A stretch of DNA of 64,000 nucleotides from Microbacteriaceae bacterium (GCA_014377425.1 JACMPQ010000068.1:38462-102461); one strand, 5' to 3'. Shown: positions 43,295 to 54,550, numbered from the stretch's first letter. Notes: generated by a model not told the origin, from the sequence alone. Made by a program: numbers and translations.

Positions 43295-45886
43295 TTAGCT
43301 CAGGACGGTAATGACCCAGGGCAACGCCGCCAGCGCGACTCCCACCGCCACGAGGGCAGTATCGGGAGTGCACCACGGCGCCGGCTCCGCCCAGGTGCGC
43401 GGCACACCGAGCGGCCGCGCGGCTGAGAATCCGCGCGCATCCATGGCAACCGCCATCCGTCCTGCCTGTCGAATCGTCTGAACCAACAGCGCGAAGGTGA
43501 GCGCCGCCAGCTCGCGCAGTCGTACGGCTGGCGAACGACTGGCACCGAGTCCGCGCACGCGCCGGATGCCACGCAGCTCCCGCCACTGCTCACCGAGACT
43601 GTCAAAGCGCTGCAGCGCTGCGACCGCGGCGATTACCGGACGCGCCGGCAGACGTAGTCGCTGCCCGAGGTGGTCGCCGAGCACCGAGGGATCGATAAAT
43701 CCCGCCAAAAGCACGCCCGGGATCACGAAGAAAGCAACCCGAAGGCCTGCCACAACACCGACCAACGGGTCGTGGGATGCGCCCAACAACCACGTGGAGA
43801 AGCCGATTGAGGCCACCGCCAGGAGCCCCGGGATCAGTCGCTTCAGTGGAAATCCCCGTCTGCCGAGAACGAGCGGCAGCATGAGCAGTTCGACCATCAC
43901 ACTGACTGCGGCGGCGGGAGTTGTGATTGATGTGGACCCGACGAGCAGAAAAAAACCGACCGTGAGAAGCGACAGCGGGCCACAGCGCGCGGCGAAGGGG
44001 CGGCGGCTGACGCTCTGCCCCGGTGTAAACCCGGCAAGAGGGAATGCTGAGTCCGGTTCTCGAGCCGGATCCTGGTGCTCCCCGCTGCCGGGCTCCCTGG
44101 CGCCCCCGGCTGCCTCGACCTCGCTCGCGACTGTGCCAGCATCGGTGCGATCAACAACGCGCCCACCCGCGAGCTCCAGCCGACGATCGGCTAGTGCAAT
44201 CAGCAGCGGGTCGTGCGTGGCGACGACCACGGCTACTCCGGCATCCCTCGCGCTCACAATCAGTCCGACCACGGCGGCCCAGGTTGACCGATCCTGCCCC
44301 ACGGTCGGCTCGTCGAGCACCAACACGGCCGGACCGTGGGCGATCGCGCCGGCAAGAGCCAACCGACGCAGTTCACCACCGGAAAGTGTGTGCGGATCAG
44401 CATTTTTGAGCGCGGCGAGCCCGAGTGCTTCGAGAAGATCGGTGGTGCGGGATGCCGCCGCGACCGGGTCCTGACCGAGGAGCAGCGCAGTGCTCAGCAC
44501 GTCACTTTCGACAGTGCGTTCGACGATCGCAAGCTCGGCCCGTTGCGGCACCCAGCCGAAATGTTCGGCCAGTGTGCGGGACGATAGTCGGCCGGGTTGA
44601 ATGCCGCCCGCCCCTAAGGCGCCAAGGCTCGATAGGCGAGAACCCAATTCGCCACGGCCCGATTCGCCACGGCCCGATTCACCGGAACCCAACTCACCAG
44701 AACCCAATTCGCAGAATCTGATCGTGCCAGAAGTGGGCAAGGTAAGCCCGGCCAGCAGCGCTGTGAGGGTCGACTTTCCTGCACCACTTGCCCCTACGAC
44801 AGCGAGAATTTCCCCGGCCCGCACCGATGCACTAACGTTTTCCAACGCCGGCTCAGGGATTGTTGCAGGCGTCCCCGAAGACAGCATTGTCGCGCGCGGG
44901 GGACGGATAACGCCCACCGCCGTTGCCCGCAGCACCACGCTCCCCGGCACCGCTGTCCCCGGCACCGCTGTCCCCGCTGCGGGCCGAAGCACGCCGGCTG
45001 CGAGTGTCACTGGCGCGGGCGCGGCCTGCCCTGGGATCCAAATACCGTGGGCGGCCAGCATCCGGTGCTCATCGCGCAGCGTCTGGCGAATCGGGCCGTC
45101 TGCCGCCAGCCGACCGTTGGCATCGAGCACAATCAGCCGATTAAGGGTCGGCAGCCACTCCGCGAAGCGATGCTCAACCAACAGCATCGTGGCACCGGAT
45201 GCCTCTCCCGCCGCCCACACCGCTGCCCGCACTGCCGCCGCCGACACCGGATCGAGCATCGAGGTCGGCTCGTCGAGCAAAATGAGCCGGGTACCCAGCA
45301 CGAGCACGCCAGCCAGGGCCAGTCGCTGTGCCTGACCGCCCGAGGTGGCCGTAACCGAATGCTCCGCGCCGTAAGGAAACTGCACGGCATCGAGCGTTTC
45401 GTTCACCCGCCGCCAGAGCTCCGCACGCTCGACGCCGAAGTTCTCTGGGCCGAACGCGACATCGCGCCCGACGAGTCCCGCGACCATCGCGTCATTGGGA
45501 TCCTGAAGGAGTAACGCCGCACCTGTCGAGCCGGAGCCTGCCGCGAGAGCGCCCGAACCAGAGCCCAAGCCCCAGCCCAAGCCATCAACGGTGATCGAAC
45601 CGCCCAGTTCACCGGCCTCGGTGCTGGCGAGCACCCCGGCGATCGCCCGCAGTAGCGTCGACTTGCCGGAGCCACTCGGGCCCGCCAGGAGCACGTGTTC
45701 TCCCGGATCGATGTGCAGGGACAACCCCGGCAAGATCGGCTCGCGACGCCCGAAGGGTCGCCATCGCAACGAATCGATGTCGAGGCGGGCACCCGTTCGA
45801 CTACCCGCACCGATCATCGAAGAACCAACCTCGGATTCCCTATCGCCTGTGCCGTCAGCGGGAAATCGCCGACTCACGCGCCTCAT
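43295..45886 (-). CDS. ECF transporter energising protein: fused ATPase-ATPase-EcfT (YkoD-YkoC type)
   Basis: About 863 residues in three parts. ATPase 1: Walker A AGPSGSGKSTLL, signature TSGGQAQRLAL, Walker B LILLDEPTS. A linker with repeats follows. ATPase 2: VVGASGAGKSTLTALLAG, LSGGELRRLALAG, VLVLDEPTVGQD. The C-terminus is an EcfT-like membrane part (GLRVAFFVIPGVLLAGF, then ALQRFDSLGEQWRELRGIRRVRGLG, and MAVAMDARGF, the EcfT coupling motif). Usually YkoD and YkoC are separate proteins. The ATG at 45886 has GGTGGG upstream and overlaps ykoE; an ATG at 45817 is an alternative. Confidence 0.88.
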   Translation of the reverse strand: MRRVSRRFPADGTGDRESEVGSSMIGAGSRTGARLDIDSLRWRPFGRREPILPGLSLHIDPGEHVLLAGPSGSGKSTLLRAIAGVLASTEAGELGGSITVDGLGWGLGSGSGALAAGSGSTGAALLLQDPNDAMVAGLVGRDVAFGPENFGVERAELWRRVNETLDAVQFPYGAEHSVTATSGGQAQRLALAGVLVLGTRLILLDEPTSMLDPVSAAAVRAAVWAAGEASGATMLLVEHRFAEWLPTLNRLIVLDANGRLAADGPIRQTLRDEHRMLAAHGIWIPGQAAPAPVTLAAGVLRPAAGTAVPGTAVPGSVVLRATAVGVIRPPRATMLSSGTPATIPEPALENVSASVRAGEILAVVGASGAGKSTLTALLAGLTLPTSGTIRFCELGSGELGSGESGRGESGRGELGSRLSSLGALGAGGIQPGRLSSRTLAEHFGWVPQRAELAIVERTVESDVLSTALLLGQDPVAAASRTTDLLEALGLAALKNADPHTLSGGELRRLALAGAIAHGPAVLVLDEPTVGQDRSTWAAVVGLIVSARDAGVAVVVATHDPLLIALADRRLELAGGRVVDRTDAGTVASEVEAAGGAREPGSGEHQDPAREPDSAFPLAGFTPGQSVSRRPFAARCGPLSLLTVGFFLLVGSTSITTPAAAVSVMVELLMLPLVLGRRGFPLKRLIPGLLAVASIGFSTWLLGASHDPLVGVVAGLRVAFFVIPGVLLAGFIDPSVLGDHLGQRLRLPARPVIAAVAALQRFDSLGEQWRELRGIRRVRGLGASRSPAVRLRELAALTFALLVQTIRQAGRMAVAMDARGFSAARPLGVPRTWAEPAPWCTPDTALVAVGVALAALPWVITVLS
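44640..44714. repeat. Five 15-bp repeats in the second ATPase of the ECF fusion
   Basis: Five related 15-bp units such as GAACCCAATTCGCCA and CGGCCCGATTCGCCA encode a (GELGS)/(GESGR)-type stretch inside the second ATPase domain, between the Walker A and signature motifs. Confidence 0.8.
44942..44975. repeat. 15-bp tandem repeat in the linker of the ECF fusion
   Basis: Two exact copies of CCCCGGCACCGCTGT and a short third, encoding GTAVP repeats between the two ATPase domains. Confidence 0.75.
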
Positions 45887-46481
45887 GACCCACCGGGAAT
45901 GCCTGCAGCGCGCCCGTACGTGCGAGCGCCCGCACCAGAAGCCAGCCACCTACGCCGGCAATCACTGCGCCGGAGAGCATGCCGAAGGCAAGGTAGACCA
46001 GTTTCCACACCAGGGTGTAGTCGGCCACGTACGCCCACCACTCGTAGCCGACGATTTCGAGCACCGCGGCCGCGACCCCGGCAATTATGGCAATCGTGAG
46101 GCTGAAACGACGCCACAGCACGAACAGCAACACCACCTCTACGCCGAGACCCTGCAACACCCCGGAGACGAGAACGCCGGGACCCCACTGGTTGCCAAGA
46201 AGCAATTCCAGGTTGGCTGCTACCAATTCGGTGAAGATGGCAGCGCCCGGACGCCGGATGATGAGTCCGCCGACGACCGCGGGCAAAAGCCACACTCCGA
46301 GGGCGAGCTCCGCGGCCGGCGGGAAGCCCGCGGCGAGTAGCCCAATCCCCGGGTAAACGAGGGTGTCGAACCCCCAGAAGATCACACCGAAGGCGACGCC
46401 GATCATGGCCGCGGTGAGTAGATCCACCCCGCGCCAGGCGGTGATTTTTCTACCGGTCTGAGTGATTGTTCCAAGTATCAT
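45855..46481 (-). CDS. ykoE: ECF transporter S component, YkoE (HMP/thiamine precursor) type
   Basis: 208 residues with about six hydrophobic helices. AMIGVAFGVIFWGFDTLVYPGI, GVWLLPAVVGGLIIRRPGAA, LVAANLELLLGNQWG and GVLQGLGVEVVLLFV are typical of YkoE S components that bind hydroxymethylpyrimidine or a thiamine precursor. A TPP riboswitch precedes it, which fixes the pathway. GGGAG lies upstream of the ATG. It overlaps the energising fusion protein gene. Confidence 0.9.
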   Translation of the reverse strand: MILGTITQTGRKITAWRGVDLLTAAMIGVAFGVIFWGFDTLVYPGIGLLAAGFPPAAELALGVWLLPAVVGGLIIRRPGAAIFTELVAANLELLLGNQWGPGVLVSGVLQGLGVEVVLLFVLWRRFSLTIAIIAGVAAAVLEIVGYEWWAYVADYTLVWKLVYLAFGMLSGAVIAGVGGWLLVRALARTGALQAFPVGHEARESAISR

Positions 46482-46589
46482 AATTTTTTGCTCCCGTGTA
46501 ATCCAATGGATAACGCGGGGAAGTTCCGCCGAGAATTCGCGCCGTAAAAGTCAAAATCGACCGCTGTGGAGCTTCGGCGGAGAACTGAG

Positions 46590-46675
46590 ATTCCCGACTT
46601 CCTTCGCCGGTACTAACCGGGCAGGTTCGAGGGTCTGCGGTTTCCCGCACTCTCAGCGCCGAAGCGCTCCCCTGT
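46590..46675 (-). ncRNA. TPP riboswitch (THI element)
   Basis: On the minus strand the conserved elements occur in order: GGGGAGC, CTTCGG tetraloop region, CGCTGAGAG (the invariant CUGAGA), GACCCTCGAACCTG, CCGGTTAGTACCGGCG and AAGGAA. This is the canonical thiamine-pyrophosphate aptamer. The roughly 100 nt between it and the ykoE ATG contains partly complementary segments (near 46572-46585 and 46519-46532) and no U-run terminator, so control may be at translation or by an unclear route. Confidence 0.95.
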
Positions 46676-46797
46676 CGTTCAAACCTGATACTACCGCGAG
46701 CCGCCCCTGACTTGGCACCCGTCGAAAATAGATGACGGAACCAGTTGGCGAGCGAGCTGGCAACGAGGTGTGGATTGATAACGCAACACAGGTTCGA

Positions 46798-47633
46798 TCA
46801 AAGACTCCGAGGAAACGCTCGCCAAGCCGCTCGGAACCGTTTCTCCGAGGTGCGTGAGGCTTCCCGTTCCGCGGAAAGCAGTGCGTTAACTGCGCCCCCG
46901 GACGCCTCGACACAGGATGACTTCGCAAGCCACTCACAGAGCGCAACGCTGTCTTGGTGCTCCCCCAGAATTTCCTGAAGTTTTTGCGCCGCACGACCGA
47001 GCCTGCGTTCGCTTTTTCCGGTGGCCGGGGCGGCACACTCACAGGTATAGCGGAGTCGTTTCGAATTTTTGCGCACGACGTGAAGCGCCAGGTCATGTTC
47101 TGTTGGAGTCGAGGTCTTCCAGAATCGACGCACGCTGTTGCGAAGACGTTTCAGGTCCTTTCGAATCAGCTTGATGAGCTTTCCGTTAGCAGAATGAGAC
47201 TTCTTGGCTACGTCCGGTCGACTCCCGCCCAGCCGATGCAGCGCCCTCAGTAGCAACCGATACCGAGGCGTGCCAAGCATTACTACAACCCGCGCGAGCG
47301 CCGCCCGGTGGTCTTCGCCAAGTTTTCGGTTCAAATCCGCAATATCGGCCTGCGCGGCCAGTCGCAGCCGAATAACCTCGGTGTCGCGTGCCAGACCGAG
47401 GGCGGAGGCGAGCCACTTCAGTTCGGCGCGGAGGTGGCGGCCCGCTGCGGCATCCAGCAACGGCTCAAAGCTGGCCAGAACAGAGCGAAGCCGCCGAGTG
47501 GTAACCCTAAACTCGTGAACCGCGTCGTCGTCTCCGCGCAGAAACGCGTCACCGTTTTCTTTTAGCGCCAGCGCGAATTCGCGCAGTTCAGCCGAAACAA
47601 GCTCGGTCGCACGCGCAGAACTCTTCGCTGACA

Positions 47634-47634
<1 letters not shown>
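46798..47634 (-). CDS. CHAD domain protein
   Basis: 278 residues. DDAVHEFRVTTRRLRSVLASFEPLL is the CHAD signature, with conserved His and Arg clusters (RLRNSVRRFWK, KRLRYTCECAAP). CHAD domains are alpha-helical polyphosphate-binding modules. No CYTH partner is fused. The ATG overlaps the thiF stop (ATGA) and it is the last gene of the thiazole operon, an unusual place for it. It ends just before the riboswitch region of the next unit. Confidence 0.87.
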
Positions 47635-49852
<2,218 letters not shown>

Positions 49853-49860
<8 letters not shown>

Positions 49861-51259
49861 TGCGGGACTCCTTGGGCGGGGTTGCTGGGGGCAGGGGAGT
49901 TGAAAAGGGTTTCGAGCTCATCGAAGGGTCTGCGAACTGGGGACGCGAGGCGAGCGCATCCGGGGCGAGCGCAAAACGGTCGGGGGCAAAGGCGGCCCAG
50001 CGCGGGTCGGTTGTGCCGTCGAGCAGTTCGACACAAATCCGGGCGGCAATCGGGGTGAGCAACACCCCGTGGCGGTAGAAGCCGGTAGCAATAATCAGTC
50101 CGTCAACCAGGCGACCGGATGCCGCATCCGTCACTCGCCCAAGCAGCGGCGCGTTGTCCGGGGTGGCGGGGCGCGCGCGCGCGCTGACCTCAACTAATTC
50201 GAGTTCAGCGACCGACGGTATGAGCACCTGGGCATCACGCAGCAACTGGTACACCCCACCCGCCGAGACCCCAGCTGAGCCGTCTTCGCGCGCGGTCGCA
50301 CCAATTACCACCGAGCCGTCAACCCGCGGAACGATGTAGACCGCAACACCGTGCACAAGGCCTCGCACGGTGGCCGTCACGAGCGGTTGGAGCTGAGCGG
50401 GAACCCGAAGCCGCAAAATATCGCCGTGAACCGGACGCAGCGGAAGGGTGAGCCCGGCGGGCAAGCCGTTCAGCGCCGCCGCGTGCAACCCGTTGGCGAC
50501 AATGACTTCGCCCGCCGCAATCGTGTTCACCGCAATCGCGCTCGATACCGCCGGTGATTCCGCAGCCGTGCCGGCATCGTGTAGAAAAACTCCGTTGATC
50601 GCGCCGTCGTTGGAGCGCCGCAATCCGTCTACCGAGCGGGCAACAAAAACCTCGTGCAGCCAACCGTGCTCGGCCCCCCAGGCGACAAGGGCCTGCCGCA
50701 GTCGACCCGCAAGCCAGCGCGGATCTACCTGATGGTCATCGTCAATTTGGAACGCACCGGAGAGTTGTGGGCTGAGCAGCGGCTCAAGCCTCCGGGCCTC
50801 TCGGGTTGTGAGCGGAGTGACCGCGAGTCCGTGCGATTGCTGCACCGCGCGCAGGTCGGCGAGGGCCTGCCTATCGGCGGCATCGGCGCCCACCACGATT
50901 GTGCGGGTGCGTAGATAACCGGATGCCTCGCCCCCGGATACCTCGCCCCCGGCCGTCTCAACTGACCCGAGCGTCTCAACTGACCCGACCGTCTCAACAG
51001 TGCCAAGCGTCTCGATGAATTCGGGATACAGCGCCGCCGAGTCGAGCATCAGCTCGAGCAGTTGCTCCTCCTGGTAGTGCAACTCACTCACCGGCGCGAG
51101 CATCCCGGCGGCAGCATAGCTAGCTCCGGAGACCGGCGCCGGGTCCACCACGCAGACCGTGCGACCGGAGCGGGCAACCGCCCAGGCAATTCCGAGGCCG
51201 ATGATGCCGGCGCCGATCACCAAGACATCGACTGACGTCTCGTGCGCTGAATCAGCCAT
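49853..51259 (-). CDS. thiO: Glycine oxidase ThiO (FAD-dependent)
   Basis: 468 residues. [22 protein letters not shown] is the FAD-binding GxGxxG unit, [21 protein letters not shown] and [11 protein letters not shown] match DAO-type oxidases, and [16 protein letters not shown] closes the fold. It oxidises glycine to dehydroglycine for ThiG. The ATG at 51259 with GGGAGGG 7 nt upstream is preferred to TTG 51265. An in-frame block of 15/18-bp repeats encodes the (T/S)VET(L/V)GS linker near residues 85-112. Confidence 0.93.
50927..51010. repeat. 15- and 18-bp tandem repeats inside thiO
   Basis: Two 15-bp units beginning CTCGCCCCCGG are followed by three 18-bp units of the type CTCAACTGACCCGAGCGT. 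All are in frame in a surface-loop region of ThiO. Confidence 0.8.
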
Positions 51260-51397
51260 CGACAACCCTCCCGTTTCTCGGCCCTCCGCTCGGAGGTTCC
51301 CTCCACTGCGAGGGCGGGAGTTGCCCGCCGCCTGTTTACCTGGCTGGCAACTGCTCCGTCCGGCGGGCCACGACCGCGGTGGCAGCCGAAAGCTCCC
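51260..51397 (-). promoter_or_regulatory. Structured leader of the thiO operon
   Basis: On the minus strand an RNA starting near 51397 can form mutually exclusive helices. Helix A pairs 51361-51368 with 51323-51330 (8 bp, CGGCGGGC). Helix B pairs 51346-51352 with 51319-51325 (7 bp, GGCAACT). Helix C pairs 51324-51329 with 51313-51318 (6 bp). A hairpin at 51283-51296 contains CCUCC, which could also pair with the Shine-Dalgarno at 51266-51272. TPP-aptamer elements such as CUGAGA are absent. A palindromic TAGTCTA gives a -10 on each strand (thiO and thiE). Confidence 0.5.
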
Positions 51398-51398
51398 C

Positions 51399-51404
51399 TA
51401 GTCT
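51399..51404 (+). promoter_or_regulatory. Leaderless -10 box for thiE
   Basis: TAGTCT is followed by 7 nt and the ATG at 51412. Its complement TAGACT is a candidate -10 for the divergent thiO operon, so the two promoters share bases. Confidence 0.5.
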
Positions 51405-51411
51405 AAATCCC

Positions 51412-52086
51412 ATGACCGTCGACCACGCCCAGCTCTACCTTTGCACCGATGCCCGCACGACGCAGGGTGATTTTTCGGACTTCCTGGATGCCGCATTTGC
51501 TGGTGGAGTCGACATCATCCAACTGCGCGACAAGCACATCCATGCGGGCCACGAGCTTGAGCTTTTAGCCGTGTTGGCGGAGGCCGCGGCCCGAAACGGC
51601 AAGTTATGGGCGGTCAATGACCGGGCTGATCTGGCCGCGGTATCCGGAGCTCCGGTTTTTCATGTCGGTCAGGATGACCTGCCAGTGAACGCTGCGCGCA
51701 CACTTCTGACATCGGCCACGGTGATCGGGCTCTCCAGCCACACCCCCACTGAGGTGGATGCCGCACTGGTCTTGCCCGCGCTCGACTATTTCTGCGTCGG
51801 ACCGATCTGGGCAACCCCAACCAAGCCGGGCCGGGCCGCCGTCGGTCTTGAGCTGGTTCGCTACGCCGCCGAGCAAGTCAGAACAGTGCGGGCCGGAGCA
51901 GTGCAGGCCGCCGCGCTGCAGAACACTCACCCGTGGTTTGCCATCGGCGGCATCGACGAATCAAACATCGTCGAGGTGGTGGCCGCGGGTGCCGAGCGCG
52001 TGGTGGTGGTTCGCGCGATCACGCAATCCGCAGACCCAACCGCCGCAGCGCAGCGCCTCCGGGGGTACCTACCGACCCTACGCTAG
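51412..52086 (+). CDS. thiE: Thiamine-phosphate synthase
   Basis: 224 residues, TIM barrel: [80 protein letters not shown] and [29 protein letters not shown]. It couples HMP-PP and thiazole phosphate. It has a short Val/Gln/Ala insert (residues about 157-168). It diverges from thiO and completes the local thiamine set. Confidence 0.94.
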   Translation: MTVDHAQLYLCTDARTTQGDFSDFLDAAFAGGVDIIQLRDKHIHAGHELELLAVLAEAAARNGKLWAVNDRADLAAVSGAPVFHVGQDDLPVNAARTLLTSATVIGLSSHTPTEVDAALVLPALDYFCVGPIWATPTKPGRAAVGLELVRYAAEQVRTVRAGAVQAAALQNTHPWFAIGGIDESNIVEVVAAGAERVVVVRAITQSADPTAAAQRLRGYLPTLR

Positions 52087-52138
52087 CTCCCGCCAGTACT
52101 ACCAGCTCTTTCGCCAGTAGTGCTCGCTATCACCAGTG

Positions 52139-52816
52139 TTAGTGGCTCGCCTTCCAACTGAGCAGGGCCCCACGAACGCCGTCCAGAATGCTGAGGTCGG
52201 CGCAATCGGTGGCTTTTTTCCCGCACCGGCAGCGGTCGGTGGCTGTTCCGGCAGCGCCGGTTCTGGCAGCGCCGGTTCTGGCAGCGGTGGTTCTGGCAGC
52301 GGTGGCGGCTCGGGCCGTGCGGGTTTCGACAGCGGCGGTTTCGACAGCGGCCGTTCCGGCCGCGCCGGTGGTATGCAGCTCGGCAAGCTTGAACAGTGCC
52401 GCCATTGCGATGTCGCGGTATTTGAGGGCACGATCACGCTTGCTCTCGGCGGCGGCGATGAGGGCGGATTGCACAAGCGCCCGCACCGGGAGCGGCGGGG
52501 CGGCGGCATCCGGATCGGAAATGGATTTGATCAGTTCAGCCACCGAGGCCGCAAGCTTTGCGTTCACGCCCCGCTGAGCGGCCGCCTCCCGATCGGTACT
52601 CTGCTGCAGGCTCTGCAACTCGGTGCGTTGTGCGGTGAGTGTCGCGGTCCAGCGCGCGAGGTGGTCGACTTCGCGGCGTTCCACGCGACTGAGGTGATTC
52701 ACGCAGTGCGAGCACACCGCTTGATCGGAGACCGAACTAAAAGTGAAGCTGGTCGGTAGAAGGCAGCAGGCGCAGGGCATGATCACCGCGCTGTGCAGCG
52801 GAAGCGTTCCGGTCAT
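52139..52816 (-). CDS. Hypothetical protein with Cys motifs and repeat-rich linker
   Basis: 225 residues. The N-terminus has two Cys pairs (CACC and CSHC, about 23 residues apart) that could bind zinc, followed by a probable coiled coil (LARWTATLTAQRTELQSLQQ, VNAKLAASVAELIKSI). A low-complexity Ala/Thr/Arg stretch made of 15-bp repeats precedes a C-terminal CRCGKKATDC. The ATG at 52816 has GAGGGGG upstream. No family is recognised; the zinc idea is inference. Confidence 0.6.
   Translation of the reverse strand: MTGTLPLHSAVIMPCACCLLPTSFTFSSVSDQAVCSHCVNHLSRVERREVDHLARWTATLTAQRTELQSLQQSTDREAAAQRGVNAKLAASVAELIKSISDPDAAAPPLPVRALVQSALIAAAESKRDRALKYRDIAMAALFKLAELHTTGAAGTAAVETAAVETRTARAATAARTTAARTGAARTGAAGTATDRCRCGKKATDCADLSILDGVRGALLSWKASH
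52250..52358. repeat. Two families of 15-bp repeats in the Cys-motif protein gene
   Basis: Four units of GGCAGCGCCGGTTCT type (52250-52309) and two or more of GACAGCGGCGGTTTC type (near 52327-52358). All are in frame. Confidence 0.8.
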
Positions 52817-53100
52817 CTTTACCCCCTCATTAGAGCCAACCCTTGAACTGTAGGGGGTGGTGATGAGCGTAACTGCGGACCGGGCGCGGCATGTCACTGC
52901 GGGCGACGGTTGAACGTATCGCTTTGATAAAGCGCTTTTTTGGCGATTCCGTTTTCTCGGGCAACGCAGTTTCTCTGGCGCAGCGTTTTCTCTGGCGTAG
53001 CGGCCAAAAATTATGCAAGCTGGAGGAACTCCGCCGACACACGGTGCCCCTGGCAACTTCAGTGCCCACCGCCCGGCGAACCAGTCAGGGAGGTTCAACC

Positions 53101-53601
53101 ATGGAAATATTTGTCAATCTCGCAGTAAACGATCTGCCCCGTTCCATCGATTTTTATCGTGCGCTCGGCCTGAGCTTCGACGACCGATTCAGCGACGAAA
53201 ACGCGGCGTGCCTGGTGATCGAACCGGGTCACATTAACGCAATGTTGCTGGTCAAGCACTTTTTTTCCACCTTCACATTAAAACCGATTGTCGACTCGAC
53301 GGTGGCCACCGAGGTTATCCTGGCCCTGAGCACCGACAGTCGTACCGAGGTGGATGCCTTCGCCGAACGCGCTGCAGCCGCCGGTGCGAAAGCGTCAAAC
53401 GAGGTCAACGACCTCGGGTTTATGTACACGCGCAGTTTCCAAGACCCCGACGGCCACCTATGGGAGATTTTCTGGATGGATTCGGAGGCTGCGCTGCCCA
53501 ACATGACCGAAGTCGGCAACACCGCAACAGGCTCGTCGACGACCGGCACAGAACCCGCGAATCAGCCCACACCCGAGCTCACCGGACATTCGCCCTCGTA
53601 G
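53101..53601 (+). CDS. VOC/glyoxalase-like protein
   Basis: 166 residues. VNLAVNDLPRSIDFYRALGLSFDDRFSDE is the vicinal-oxygen-chelate start, and SFQDPDGHLWEIFWMD the final beta-strand motif with the metal-type Glu. This PhnB-like/glyoxalase-like group includes lyases, dioxygenases and resistance proteins; the substrate is unknown. GGGAGG precedes the ATG. The last 35 residues are a Thr/Pro-rich tail. The 283-bp gap upstream contains a direct repeat of a TTCTCTGGCG-type sequence near 52968-53000 and a T-rich patch, but no gene. Confidence 0.82.
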   Translation: MEIFVNLAVNDLPRSIDFYRALGLSFDDRFSDENAACLVIEPGHINAMLLVKHFFSTFTLKPIVDSTVATEVILALSTDSRTEVDAFAERAAAAGAKASNEVNDLGFMYTRSFQDPDGHLWEIFWMDSEAALPNMTEVGNTATGSSTTGTEPANQPTPELTGHSPS

Positions 53602-53632
53602 CAGGTTGCGAGCGAGGCATGACACGAAGAAG

Positions 53633-54550
53633 CTAGACGAAGCGCACGCCGGACTGAAGCCTTGTGCGCACGTCAAAAAGCTCGTTTCCGCCGCGCAGTG
53701 CGGTACCCGGTATCCCCTCCCGCATGAGAGCGGGAAGTTGGGACTGTCGCACCACAACGGTCTGAGCGCCGCGATCACTTCCGAGCACAATAAACCGCTC
53801 CTCGATGGCGTCATCCGGTAACACGATCACTAGGGCGGTGAACTTGATGCGCACAGCACGGGCGATCACACGCGCACGCACCGCGAGTTCGTGCATCGGG
53901 CGCTCCCCGGCAACCGCGTCACCAATTAATTCCCCGCGCCGAACCCGCACCGGCTCACCGTAGTCCTCGGAAAGCACCGCAAACAATCCGGTCGGGCCGA
54001 GCACAATGTGGTCAATTTTGTGTTCCGGAGCTCCGGTGGCCACATCATGCCAAATGGTGTAGCCAATCCCCAGATCGGCGAGTGCTCTAGCCGTGGCTTC
54101 CTCGGCGAGGGCATCGGCAAGAATATGTCGGAGTTCTCTCGGGGCGGAGGCCACCAAGTTTGCGTCATAGGGATCCGCCATTGCCACACCGCGGCCGGCC
54201 CACTCCCGGATCAACACCAGGTAACGCTCGCGTCGCCACCCCCCCGGATGCCCGTAAGCCCGGGCCCGCGGTCGCGTGTCTTGCGGTCGGGATCGCGCAC
54301 TCTGCGCGGCCCAGGTGTGCGGCGGCTGGTCGAGTGTGCTGCGTCCGCCGTCGTAGGAGCTGCGAGCCTCCGGCGTTCCCACCCGCTCCCACGCCAACTG
54401 CACGGCCACGAATTTGACGGTGTCACCGCCAGTATCCGGATGCGTGGTTCGCAAGAGTCGCCGGTAGGCCCGGCGAAGTTCGTCGGTGCTGGCAGTTGCG
54501 CTCACCCCCAGAATCTCATAGGGAGTGGCCGAAATCGGGCCCTCTGACAT
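53633..54550 (-). CDS. J-domain protein fused to a NERD-like domain
   Basis: 305 residues. The J-domain is at the N-terminus: TPYEILGVSATASTDELRRAYRRLLRTTHPDTGGD, with the HPD loop intact. After an Arg-rich linker, residues about 135-240 resemble NERD: EEATARALADLGIGYTIWHDV and EHKIDHIVLGPTGLFAVL. Where NERD nucleases have E/DxK (for example TKNY), this one reads SEDYG, so the catalytic Lys seems to be lost. The ATG at 54550 is preferred because GGAGAG lies 7 nt upstream; GTG 54568 is possible. Confidence 0.75.
   Translation of the reverse strand: MSEGPISATPYEILGVSATASTDELRRAYRRLLRTTHPDTGGDTVKFVAVQLAWERVGTPEARSSYDGGRSTLDQPPHTWAAQSARSRPQDTRPRARAYGHPGGWRRERYLVLIREWAGRGVAMADPYDANLVASAPRELRHILADALAEEATARALADLGIGYTIWHDVATGAPEHKIDHIVLGPTGLFAVLSEDYGEPVRVRRGELIGDAVAGERPMHELAVRARVIARAVRIKFTALVIVLPDDAIEERFIVLGSDRGAQTVVVRQSQLPALMREGIPGTALRGGNELFDVRTRLQSGVRFV

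Noticed and set aside
44640..44714. Regularly spaced repeats as a CRISPR array
   Set aside because: The units are contiguous, have no spacers and are translated in frame; no cas genes are in the window.
51260..51397. Canonical TPP riboswitch before thiO
   Set aside because: CUGAGA and the GAACCUG box are missing on both strands; only the ends resemble the aptamer. Kept as an unclassified structured leader.
52891..53100. N-terminal extension of the VOC protein
   Set aside because: The extension has no family similarity, whereas GGGAGG and the canonical MEIFVNLAV start are at 53101.
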